DNA from: Isoetes taiwanensis
Lineage: Eukaryota; Streptophyta; Lycopodiopsida; Isoetales; Isoetaceae
NCBI GenBank assembly: GCA_021234155.1
Contig: JAJEKV010000025.1
Location: forward strand, 6,491,310 to 6,555,309
Reading direction: 5' to 3'
DNA: 64,000 bases
Shown here: in pieces, positions 21,038-30,760 of the stretch
How positions within the stretch are numbered: the first letter of the stretch is position 1
Layout of the letters: the number at the start of each line of letters is the position of its first letter
Notes under the pieces: model-generated
What the model was told of the DNA's origin: nothing
The model's database searches: none
What the model saw: only the letters and a program-made list of their open reading frames with translations
Position numbers and translations under genes: made by a program

Positions 21038-21552
21038 TATCATATCTAAGCATTATTCTTTTTCAACAGCTATAGAAAGCTAGTTCCTTTATCTAAAGAA
21101 CAACCCTTTAAATTATTCAATGAATCTTGGCTCAACGTAACAAGGTTAAAGTTATATGTTTAAAGTTACCACCCTAGTGGCATATCTAGCTAGGAAAGAT
21201 ACATGTCATATAGACCTTTATGTAAATCAGATATGGCTTTCAACGTGACTTGGGTTGTTCCCCAATATAGTGGTAAAACTCCATCTTTCAAGAATATTCC
21301 ATGTGTTTTCAAGGTACCATTAGTCTAAGAAAGGGTATCCTACCTTGTCCATGTGTAGAAGGTGACTCATCATCAAAATGGCAAACCATTAGTATAAATA
21401 AATTCACCACTTATATGCTAAGATAGGCATACCCTTAAATTGCACAAGAGCATAAATAGTCTATAACACCTTAGTCTGGGTCCAACTACATGGTTCTAGA
21501 AATAGGTCCAATGGTGCCTACGCCAGCCATTGAATATATATGTCTATATGTA

Positions 21553-21578
21553 TTTATATATATATATATATATATATT
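21553..21578. repeat. (TA)n microsatellite
   Basis: About 13 TA dinucleotides in intron 3 of the candidate host gene. Confidence 0.8.
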
Positions 21579-22282
21579 CACAATATCTGCAAGCACATAA
21601 ATGCACATTCAAAATATTCACAAACGTTGCATCAAATTCGAGCTACTTCGAACAGATGGCATAGTAGAGCTACTATTTGGAACACATGGAATAGCAGAAT
21701 AACTACTTGCAACACAATGGCCACCAGCCGCTTTCAGATGCTTATTCATGCCATTTAGTTGCAGACACAAATATATAGCATATTTAGCATTTCTACAGCC
21801 ATAAATGTATATGAATTACTTTCTAATGACAATAAATAGGGAACAAATATCATGGGATCACAATGAATGAACGAAAAATAAAAGAGCATGCAAGATTCAA
21901 TAACTGTACTTTGAGATCTCAAGGTTGAAGGACATAGGTCTGCAGCACATGTGAAATGATGATAAGAGCTATGCAGCAACATCAAGAGTTCTCTAATTCT
22001 TCTAAGTTAATACACCTAGTTGGGAAAAAAAAAAGGGGGGAACCACCACATGCATAGCAAAAGACAAATTATGAAGATGCTTGTAAAGAATAGAATAAGC
22101 TTAAAGACGAAGTATTTCAGAGAGGATCCTTAAATCTGCATCTATGTTATTTAAACATAGACAACAAAATGGAAATGTCAAAAGAAATAAAACATACTGA
22201 GGAAAATAAAGTTTACCAGAAGAGCCTCCATCTAGCTGCCCGATGGACCAGGTTGAGTGCCATGACTAATTTAAAGACATTC

Positions 22283-22476
22283 CTTAGCTTGATCATAATC
22301 ATGTATTAGATATTGCAGGATTATGATCAAGCTAAAATTTGTCTTCGAACACTGCTTGGCCAGACTCATCTTTTACTTGCCTACATAGCATCATATTGCA
22401 GGATTATGATCAAGCTAAAAATTGTCTTCGAACACTGCTTGGCCAGACTCATCTTCAACCTGCCTCTACATATAAT
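22283..22476. repeat. 17-bp perfect hairpin and 83-bp tandem duplication
   Basis: TTAGCTTGATCATAATC at about 22277-22293 is the exact reverse complement of GATTATGATCAAGCTAA at about 22319-22335. The sequence from TATTGCAGGATTATG (22311) repeats from 22394, an 83-bp period, covering the block that ends GGCCAGACTCATCTT. The duplication runs to the donor site of exon 3 (22459) of the candidate host gene. Confidence 0.7.
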
Positions 22477-23064
22477 GTATAGGCAATAGACTTCTCGTTA
22501 AAGATGATCCAATCCATTCTTGGGACCTCTGCCATGTAATCCTGCATAGCAACAATGTGCCACACAACAACATATGCACAATTTGTGCAAGACCAAATAT
22601 AGGCTAGTCTTGGTTTACCTTGCATGCTTGGATGAAGGATGTCCAACGTTTTCTACAGAAAGATGCCTCTTGCAAAATAGATGAATGTTCATAGAGTATT
22701 TGCAAGGAGCAAAAATGGCAAGCATTGCTATCAATCGGGCTATAAAAGCAAGAAATTTGCAAGAAACAAATCAATCTTTACTTTGGAGAAAAATCAATCT
22801 AAAAGCTTAGAGCCGAATCAATCCAGCCACATTTTATGAACTTTCTGCTTGCAATTAAAAAAGAATATGAAATCCTTGTCGAGCATGCCACAATAACGAT
22901 CAAATTTGCATATAGAATTTGCATGAAAGGATCCTTTAAGGCACAAATCTATTCAACAACAAATCCTTCTTGAAAGGGGGAATTACTTGCGGAAATAAGA
23001 TTCTAAAAAGACACAACAACACAGTATACCTCAGAAAATCGATTAGCCTAAGGTCGTCGTCCAT

Positions 23065-23658
23065 CCCGTGCAATGTTCCGCCTGTTTGTCGCTAATCCAA
23101 AACATTTTTAGAATGTAGCACGCAGCTATCAATGGTTGACGTTGTGATTCTGGCAAGTGGCGATGGACCCCTGCATGCTGGCGGACTTGAGGGGAACCCT
23201 AAACCAACGTGTCTTGGCATCCTTAGAGCAGATCGGAGAATTACGATGTCACAAAAAAAAGTTGTGGAAATTTTTGGATCGTCGGAAACGCTATCCGGCA
23301 GCAAGAACCCTCAAAACCTTTGGAAAAATATCTTAAAGAAAATCCAAAAAGGTTTTCCACCAGGTCAGAAAAACCAAATTTAAAAGATAGATATGTCACA
23401 AGTCATCACTTATGCCATAGATGATACACCATAAGATATATGACATGTATTTCAGACATAACATAGCAATAAGTCGTGTCACGTGTATTTTGACTTAAGA
23501 CACATGTTGACATATGTAATGACTTATACAGCGAGATTTTAAGTTATCGATACCCAATGTCATAATAATAAAAAAACTATTCTATTCTATTCTAATAATA
23601 TTTATTAAGTATTCTTGCTTATAGCGTAACCATGTGACATAAGTTATATCTTATGGCT
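23065..23658. other. Intergenic; upstream side of the candidate gene, retroposon tail remnant
   Basis: No further gene seen. The 5' leader and promoter of the minus-strand gene at 18327-23064 should lie at 23065 and beyond, but no TATA box stands out. ACTATTCTATTCTATTC at about 23577-23594 resembles the pentamer tails of the retroposon family. Degenerate CATATGTCA-like words at 23400-23570 resemble those outside the right arm of the next element. Confidence 0.45.
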
Positions 23659-24054
23659 TACATATGGAAGTTCATATATATCAAGCAGGATGTGGTTAAT
23701 GTGGCTAGAAAGCTGATATCAGCCAGCTCCATCCCCATCCAACCTATCATGGCCCATTCATGGGTCATGGATTATAACACGCCCATGTATATGCCATGCT
23801 AAAACATCTATGCCATGCATCCCTATAACAAATTATGTGACCTGCCAACCGTACCTAGCAAATTCACTTGAATGATCTCTGTTTGGTTCTTATGTGAAAT
23901 AGATAGTTCACACTGATTATGAAATTCAACTGTTTGAAATGCCTTGCTCACGAAGAAATTATGTTCTTCGCTTAGTAAAAGGTAGCCCCTTTCGGTTAAA
24001 AAATCCCTCTTTTCCCTACTACTACTACTACTTGAATCTGCTAGTTTGGAGGAG

Positions 24055-24090
24055 ATGGCGACCGATGCGATTGATCTTGGGGTGGAGAAG
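24055..24090 (+). pseudogene. Exon-like fragment MATDAIDLGVEK plus splice donor
   Basis: ATG at 24055 opens twelve codons ending in AAG followed directly by GTAAGT, a consensus 5' splice site. It looks like the first coding exon of a gene captured by the surrounding inverted-arm element. No matching second exon could be identified downstream, so it may be chance. Confidence 0.3.
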
Positions 24091-24464
24091 GTAAGTTGAT
24101 CATGAGAAGAAATCAATCAACTTAATATGTAGAGGGCACTTCTTTCAATTCTACCCAAGTATACTCTTTAACCAGCAAATTAATTCGATTTTAGAGGCTA
24201 AGGCTCATCCCCATTCAAGTTCCTCCCCCATACCCATTTTTCAAGAAGAATTTGGGGCAATGGAAGATCACCACACTATGGCAAAGAATGCCTCTGTTGT
24301 TGTTCCTTGCTGCTATATTCCAACAAACAACTATACTTCATCAATGGAGAACAGAATTATTCAAGTTTAATACTACATTCTATAAGCAATGGATTCAAGC
24401 AAGAGATTCCGGACAGGCAAAGAAGCGGGTTGACGAGCATGCTTATATGAAGATCGTGAGGTCA

Positions 24465-25060
24465 GTGGTGGTTAATCTGGCCATAGGCAGTGCTCTTCCA
24501 TTTGGCAAAGGATGGTTGTGGTTAATGTGGTCATAGGTAGTGCTGGTTAATCTGTCCAAGGTGATAGTGGTTAATCTGGCCATAGATGGGCCTAGTTAAT
24601 TTGTTAAAGGGCAAGAGTGGTTAATTTGGCCTTAGGTGGTAGTAGTTAATGTGGTCATACTGGTGGTTAATTTGGCAAAGGGTGGTAATGGTTAATGTTG
24701 CCTTAGGCCTTAGGTGGTGGTTATTAAGCTATAAATGTTTGAATTTGTAATTTTGTAGCTTCCACTTGAATGTTTCACATAATAATTGAAGTTTCGTTGA
24801 TTGGTTCACAGCCACATGAAATCACTACCCTTGTGGTTAGTGTGGCCAATGTCCCAATGTGGTTAACGTGATCATGGTTAATCTGGCCATGGTTATGAAG
24901 TGGTTAATATGGCCATGAAGTTGTTAAGGTGACCATATTGTTGACGTGGTTAATTTGGCCATGGTTATGAAGTGGTAAATACGGATAGATTAACCCTATG
25001 GCCAATATCGTAATGTTGTTAACGTGGTTATAGGTATATGAAGTTATTAATCTAGCCATA
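24465..25060 (+). repeat. Degenerate subterminal repeats, GTGGTTAATNTGGCCAT type
   Basis: About fifteen diverged units with irregular 25-40 bp spacing; the motif also lies in the inverted arm itself (about 23692-23706). Inverse-orientation units occur near the right side of the element. Confidence 0.6.
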
Positions 25061-25282
25061 GTTAGGGTTTAGGGTATTTAAATATTGCTTTCTTGGTAGG
25101 TAAGAGTTGATGTAAAGAATGTTTTCAAGGTAGGAAACTGTTGTTTTAAGGTTGTGGATACTCTTCTATAAATAGTTCCATCGTGGCCAGTTCTTCATTG
25201 TGGTTTTTTAGATAGTTTTTCCTTGTAGTTTTAAAGCTAATTCTAATTAGGGACGTCTTGTGCTTGCAAATTTCACTGTGGA

Positions 25283-25450
25283 GAGCTTTTTTTTTTTTAG
25301 GGTAAGATTTTTTTGATTAATATAAAAACAAGGTACACGACCTTCTTGTGGGCTCCACAATAGGCCAGATAGGAAGCATACAATGCTCTTGGTCACCAGA
25401 TAGAAAGAATTGTAACAAAAAATACACGCAGCCATCAAACTGAAAAAACT
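25283..25450 (-). mobile_element. Possible LINE 3' end remnant, minus strand
   Basis: A plus-strand T run (about 25286-25298) followed by TTTTTTTGATTAATATAAAAAC would, on the minus strand, be the poly(A) tail and the TTTTTATATTAATCAA end typical of plant L1 elements. No coding part was recognised beyond it. Confidence 0.3.
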
Positions 25451-26953
25451 ACCCTAAGATCACATCCATGTACTATGGTCAAGGTTCTCAACCTCTTCTT
25501 CATCCCTGCAAAATGAGATGCTCCTCAGCCTTTTAGTTCTTCCAGTACTAGAGGGCATGGCCTTCTTCCCAACTATTGTAGGTACTATGGGAAGGTAATA
25601 GCACTTGTAGAGTGCAATCAAAATTATTCCTCAAGATCTTGAAGAACATAGCCGGAGGAATACCTAGAAGAATAAGATAGGCAAGTCGCTCTTGATTGTA
25701 TGAGAACGCCTGAAGATCTGCCTTCTTCTCCTACTAGCAGTACTATCGAGGCTTACTTGCTCTTCCAGAAATACGCCGCACTATCAAGAAGCCGAACCTG
25801 CAAGATTTTAAGCAGAAGTAGAACTGTACTAGGCAAGATTGCCAACTGTCTTCCCACTAGCAAGGTACTATAGGCATTTCAACAAGAGCTCCCTCCACTA
25901 CTAGAGCAACCTGCTACTCCACTTGTATAACCGCATCAACCTCTTCTCTACAATAAAGGTACTATAGACTAGGCTACTCTTTCCATGTAGAGCTTCAAGG
26001 CAAAGTAACATATATTCAACAGTTTTGAATACTACAGGAGAAAGCCAATCGCAATTCTAATGGAAATTTTCCAGAGAAGCCTCCAGTAAGATGTTGCAGC
26101 CCCGCAGACTCATGGCAGCCCCATCATGACAAATAGGAGTTGCAGGGTCTGTTTCAATAGTATCTGCCTCCTGAAGCACACCCCCGAAAGATTTGAAGGC
26201 ATTAACATTTAAACAGTATATGTGTTGCAGCTACAAGAGACACATGTCTCCCGTCCTGTATATCTTGCTTTGCCAATCTGACCTGTACGGATCACCATGT
26301 CATCCTCTCTAGCTGGGATAGAGAAGGAGAAAAAACCCATAATACGCAAGACCAAAAATAAGCCATTCTATGTCCCCTCCTGTCATGGTAATAGCCAAGA
26401 AAAGAAGTGCTGCAGTGAGTGCAGACACAACCGTAGTACATAATCATGGCTGCAGTGAGTGCGGCACTGGTTCATAGCTGAAGCCATAACCATATGAGCA
26501 GAATATGAGCAGAATAGATGACCTTATCAGATCTGAAAAATCAAGCCAAGTGTCTAGAGTTCTTCAAGGATTTTAACCAGTATTAAAGCAAGCAACCCGA
26601 AAGCTCCAACATCCCTTGACATATTGATATGGCCTGATTCTGCAACTGCAGTGAGTGCAGTTACAAACCGCAAGGAGTGCGGCTTCCCTGTGCATTGAGT
26701 GCAACAAGATCCTGCCATTATGTGCAAGAAAATGGATGATAGCTGGAACTGAAAAATCGAGCTCAAATACTGCTAAAAATCTCCTAGCATTAATCAAACA
26801 AAAGAGAAACAAGCAGGCCTTAAGCATCCATCCATTGTTGTTGAAGCTCTGAGGCACTAAGAGTCCTCCAAATGCTTGCAAAATGCTAAGCTAATCTGTC
26901 TAGTCTCAAATCAAATGGCAGAAACAGAAGAATCCATTCTTACCCAACCTAAC
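25451..26953. other. Interior of the inverted-arm element, no clear gene
   Basis: Repeated TACTA-rich words occur at about 25550-26000, and repeated CAGTGAGTGC(A/G)G words at about 26413-26475 and 26648-26700. A 102-codon minus-strand frame at 26881-26573 has no recognisable domain. Confidence 0.45.
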
Positions 26954-27143
26954 CTTACGCAAACAGAGGACAAGTTTCAGAGCAGCGACCATGTTCTGAG
27001 AGCCAACCCATGTTGCGAAGAGCCGATGGAAGACTAGGTAAAAAATGTCTGGAGCAACTGGCATCAATCCGGCCAGACAGAAGCAGGCATTAACCTGCTC
27101 GTCCAGCTCGCTTTGCCAAGACGTCGGCTCAAGATGTCGGGCC
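26954..27143 (-). pseudogene. Exon-like fragment with hydrophobic segment and splice donor
   Basis: On the minus strand an open stretch begins with a short poly-alanine run (GCG repeats), continues through WQSELDEQVNACFC and then a hydrophobic part (LAGLMPVAPDIFYLVFHRLF), and ends CGTAAG before GTTAGG, a possible splice donor. The only ATG is in the middle (LAGLM). It may be a gene piece carried by the inverted-arm element. No partner exon or family was recognised. Confidence 0.25.
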
Positions 27144-27399
27144 GCCGCCGCCGCCGCCCTAACTAGCGGCTAGGGTTACCATTCCCACTTCATCAGATCC
27201 TTGGAAAATATCGTGCCAAAGGGTGGAGAGCATTTGGATGGAAGCATTCCAAGGTAGAAATACCATCATTATGAATAGATTTGTTGGTTCAATATATGAA
27301 TATGCTCGATGTTTTGGTACATGTTTCCTAACTTACCATGTTTTCGAAATATAATATATAATATAATATGATAAAATGTCTGAGTTAAGTAATCTAGCT

Positions 27400-28021
27400 A
27401 TCTTATGTGGTTAATGTGGCAATGGGTATGAAGTGGCCACATGATGGTCGATGTTGCCCCTTTTTTTTGGCAAGTTAATATGTTGGACAATGGTTAATAT
27501 GGCTAGTCAATATGTTCTAATGTAGTTAATATGGCCAGTCAATATGTTCTTTTGTGATTAGAACAAAGCTTATGCATATGTGGCCAAATTAACCACTGCC
27601 ATTTATTAGCCATATTAACCACTTGGACGCACGAATCGCATTCGAGCAACTGGTCATGCAGAGTATGGGTCTATGCAGTGATGACTTTAAGGTGTGAAAC
27701 TTCGTAAAGTTGCTATATTTTACCATTTTTTAAAATCTGGATTCGATGGTTTACTAGGATGCGTACGCTAAAGAACTTCATAAAATCGCTAAAATTTGAT
27801 AATATTGCAAGCCAATTATAGTAAATTCGCCAAATTAATGGACATTTTATAGTAAAAACCTCAATTTTATGGTAAAACATCCAATTCTACTAAATTCGTT
27901 TCTATAAAAATGTTGAAAAAATAGGAAACAATCGCCACCATTTCTATAGTTTAGAAGCAGCTAGAGGATGATAAAGTCATCACTAGGTCTATGGCTGCAC
28001 TAAACAATAGAAATAATTGAA
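27400..28021. other. Right subterminal part of the inverted-arm element
   Basis: GGTTAATATGG and GGCCATATTAACCAC motifs recur at 27412-27620; the remaining sequence up to the right arm is AT-rich with no frame of interest. Confidence 0.5.
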
Positions 28022-28335
28022 GTGGAATTTGGCAGGTACGGTTGGTAGGCCCCATAAATGGACGCAGGGCATGCATGACATGAATGTTATGGCATATGCA
28101 TAAGCATCTTTTAATCCATGATCCATGAATGGACCATGATAGCGCAATTCCATGGGGATCAGACGGGGTGATGGGTTGGATGGGGATGGAGCTGGCCAAT
28201 ATCAGCTTTCTGGCCACATTAATCACATCACGCTTGATATATACAGACTTCCCTTACATATGACATTGGTTAGCTATATATTATAACTCATGACATATGT
28301 CATATATATATGACACATGTGGCATATATCATAAT

Positions 28336-28648
28336 GTTCCGCCCACGTCTCGTCGCTCGCCTCGTATGTCCGCGCTGCCTGCTCGCCGCCGCCGCCGCTT
28401 TTGCTGCCTGCCGCTGTTGGCTCGCCCGCCCGGCCTGGCCCGCCCGCCCGTCTGGGTGCCGGCCCGGCCTGCTCTGTTCCGGCTCGCTTCGCTTCGTCTG
28501 CGTTCGTCTCGCTCGCTTCGCTCGCCGTTTGCGCTCGCTTTTGCTGTCGCGCTTTTAGCCGCCGCCCGCCACGCCCCGCGTCGTCCGCCCGCCCCATCCG
28601 CCCGTCGCCCGTCCCCCCGACCCGGTCCCCCTAGTTTCCCTAGTTTGT
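28336..28648. other. GC-rich 313-bp insert flanked by 12-bp direct repeats
   Basis: A block dominated by CGCC, CGCTCG and CGCTT words stands in very AT-rich surroundings, with a sharp change at both borders. ATATATCATAAT occurs directly before it (28324-28335) and directly after it (28649-28660), as a target-site duplication would. All frames are open because of composition, so openness is not evidence of a gene. I cannot name the source: a composition-biased mobile sequence, filler DNA at a repair site, or an assembly join are all possible. Confidence 0.6.
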
Positions 28649-28659
28649 ATATATCATAA

Positions 28660-28825
<166 letters not shown>

Positions 28826-28842
28826 GGAACCCTAGTTTGCAT

Positions 28843-29379
28843 TTAGGTCATGAAACCTATAATATTTTGTGTATACTTGCTTGATGTTGTTTGACGCTCA
28901 TTTAATGGGGATACATCAGACTTAGGACGCAAAACCATCAAATACACAAAATGAGTTTTCATTGCCAAACGTTTAAATTGTACAACACAAACTGTTGGAA
29001 TTGGGGAAACACTATCATCCTTCACAAACTTGAAGGTCTTTTTACCCCCTTCCAAGGATAACATAACAATGCCCGTCTGCCAATCTATAAGAGGATTGAT
29101 AGCCTTATGCCATGGCATGCCTAGAATAATATCCATACCTCCAAGGTCAGAAACCATGAAAGAACGTTTACAGACATATTCCTGCAATTGAAATTCAACG
29201 TCCTTGACCGTAAATGAAGAAGGCGGAGGAGCAACATTCAAGAAAGCAGAAGACAATTCTACATCACTTGATAAATGAATAGAAGTTAATTTTAGTTCCT
29301 TTACCATTCGAGCAGAAATAAAATCAAACTCACTGCCCGGATCGAATAAGATATGTACTTTTTTATCTTGAATAGTAGC
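28843..29379 (-). pseudogene. Retropepsin-like protease of an LTR retroelement, remnant
   Basis: The minus-strand frame directly after the TAA at 29382-29380 reads ATIQDKKVHILFDPGSEFDFIS, a retroviral-type aspartic protease active-site region with DPG where DSG or DTG is usual. About 100 residues later comes GGMDIILGMPWHKAINPLIDW, the conserved C-terminal half motif of Ty3-type protease. The protease would mature the Gag-Pol polyprotein. The frame is shared with the Gag piece upstream, so only the TAA separates them. It ends at 28843, close to the microsatellite. RT, RNase H and integrase are missing, so the element is truncated. The altered active site and stop imply an inactive copy. Confidence 0.7.
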
Positions 29380-30418
29380 TTAAAATCGTAAGAGACTACT
29401 ATTCTCAGCAGAATCCATATTCGATTTTTCCCAGACATTAGCCACCTTCTTCCCTTTTCCATCTCCTCGAACAGAAGCTACTTTCTTACTTTGGCCCTCT
29501 TTCTTAGTCCCAAACTTAAGAATAGGTGTAGCTTCCTTTCTTTCCCCTTTCTTCTTCTCAAGATAAGTAGGACATTCATAAAACTTATGGTCGGTTGAAT
29601 AACAAACAAAACACTTATTCTCCCGCATTAGCCGCTTGCATGCTTGATAAAATTCCTTTGGCTCTTTGGCCCCAACAGGTTCATTATCTGCAACGTCTGT
29701 ATGCGGCCATTTGAATGGCCCAGACGCTGGAGCAGATCCCATTAATTTCTCCCGAAAACCACTCGCCTCTTTCATAGATACTTTGAGGCTATGTTGAGCA
29801 TTAATGGCTTCCCTGAGGGCCAAACCTTCCTCCTCTACTTTCTCTGCCATCTTAGAGAGCTCACCAAAAGAAAGATTGGCAACTTGCAGATCGAGCTTCG
29901 CCCGTACCCAACGATGAACCCCACCCATGAGTTTTTCAGACTTCTCAATATCATTTTTACTAAGCTGAAGTCCTTTCTTTAAAACTCGCGCGGCGAAGGC
30001 TTGAACAGTTTCTATATTTTGTTGGGTCAACTTATTTCATTCAGCGATAAGATCTCGCTCCCAATTATGACCCAAAAAAACGATTTTTGATTTGCTTTTC
30101 AAATTCTGCAAAGGTAACAATGGGTTGATCGACTGACTGGTTCTTCTGGATATCTAGCCACCAGTGCTTTTCAACCCCATCCAGATGATGCTCAGCAAAA
30201 TATAACTGAGTGTCTTCGTCATCCTTGGTTTTAGCAAAATATAAATTCAAATCCCGTAGCCATACGAAAAGTTCATCCGCATCTCTGGTAGCAGCGGAAT
30301 ATGTTTTGAATTCAATTTTGACATTGGCACCCGTTTTGATGCCACTACGCAGACGCCTTTTGCAGCTTTTGCCGCAATCAAGGCCTACTGCCAGAATTCG
30401 AAGTTCTTGGTACCGCAA
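29380..30418 (-). pseudogene. Gag of a Ty3-type LTR retroelement, frameshifted
   Basis: Two minus-strand pieces, 30418-30065 and 30030-29380, form a Gag. The first carries the capsid-like region (FKTYSAATRDADELFVWLRD, later HWWLDIQKN and FAEFEKQIKNRFF). A slip at the T run near 30080 and a TGA where TGG is expected separate it from the second, which ends with the zinc knuckle CFVCYSTDHKFYEC (CX2CX4HX4C, about 29590). The role is assembly of virus-like particles. It lies between the primer binding site (30526-30537) and the protease. The single-base changes suggest recent decay or sequence error. Confidence 0.75.
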
Positions 30419-30525
30419 GTTTTTTCTCTCATGAGCGAATTATCATGCTCTAACTCAAAAAGTTTTTCCTTGAGTTCCTCATCCTCAGTTAACATTGACA
30501 GGAGAACCAGCCATCGAAACTTGTT

Positions 30526-30537
30526 GCTCTGATACCA
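30526..30537 (-). other. Primer binding site, initiator tRNA-Met type
   Basis: Minus strand TGGTATCAGAGC, the standard complement of plant initiator tRNA-Met 3' end, lies about 110 bases upstream of the Gag frame. Confidence 0.85.
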
Positions 30538-30545
30538 CTAAAATG

Positions 30546-30760
30546 GACTCTTGACGTGGCACGCTATCTCACCACCCAACCACAAGCCCTCAGCCAAAAC
30601 ACAGATGCTCCAGAGCTCTCCCCCGAGCAACTATATAGCATGCATGTCCCTTTGGTCCCTCTTTGGACCAAAGCCTCCTTTGGACAATAGCCCAAAGGCC
30701 CACATGGCCAAAAAGGCCTAAAGCCTTTTGCCACGTCCTCCTTGGCATATATCACTTCCA
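30546..30760 (-). mobile_element. 5' LTR remnant of the Gag-protease element
   Basis: On the minus strand CTCGGGGGAG and GGTTGGGTGGTGA occur in the same order as in the LTRs at 1127 and 53732, but much closer together, so the LTR seems internally deleted. Its exact borders are not clear. Confidence 0.4.

Larger units (their letters stand above)
18327..23064 (-). pseudogene. Candidate five-exon plant gene of unknown function, probably decayed
   Basis: Exons with matching phases and GT-AG borders can be joined on the minus strand: 23064-23030 (ATG; MDDDLRLIDFL, donor GTATAC), 22652-22619 (acceptor TTTCTGTAG; KRWTSFIQACK), 22541-22460 (acceptor CTATGCAG; DYMAEVPRMDWIIFNEKSIA), 19537-19166 (acceptor AACACAG) and 18410-18327 (acceptor CTACTGCAG; VTGFSSTYFDVLECVEHSEQ, TGA). 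Phases agree at all four junctions. Exon 4 holds one in-frame TGA after LLEKLTIDIDKS and needs a frame change near 19310 to reach EDITALEQIAASVILADLD, so the gene is damaged, mis-sequenced, or lacks a small exon in my model. The third intron (2.9 kb) is packed with inverted-repeat elements. I do not recognise the family. The consistent splice phases are the main argument that it is real. Confidence 0.5.
23659..28265. mobile_element. Candidate DNA transposon with about 200-bp inverted arms
   Basis: 23659-23869 and 28022-28265 align in opposite orientation. Shared words include TATATATCAAGC, AGAAAGCTGATAT, CAGCTCCATCCCCATCCAAC and CCAACCGTACCT, with indels between them. Inside each arm lie degenerate GTGGTTAAT.TGGCCAT units: forward at about 24465-25060, inverted at about 27580-27620 and mixed from 27400. 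Long arms plus subterminal repeats suit a CACTA- or Mutator-type non-autonomous element. No transposase was found. Exon-like fragments (24055-24090; 27143-26954) suggest captured gene pieces. The exact ends and a target duplication could not be set. Confidence 0.5.

Noticed and set aside
24465-25060. CRISPR-like array
   Set aside because: Units are degenerate, unevenly spaced and in a plant nuclear setting; they are better explained as transposon subterminal repeats.
28274-28659. Several overlapping long frames in the GC-rich block on both strands
   Set aside because: Open frames are expected at this base composition; the translations are low-complexity Arg/Ala/Pro strings, differ in every frame and have no start context or domain.
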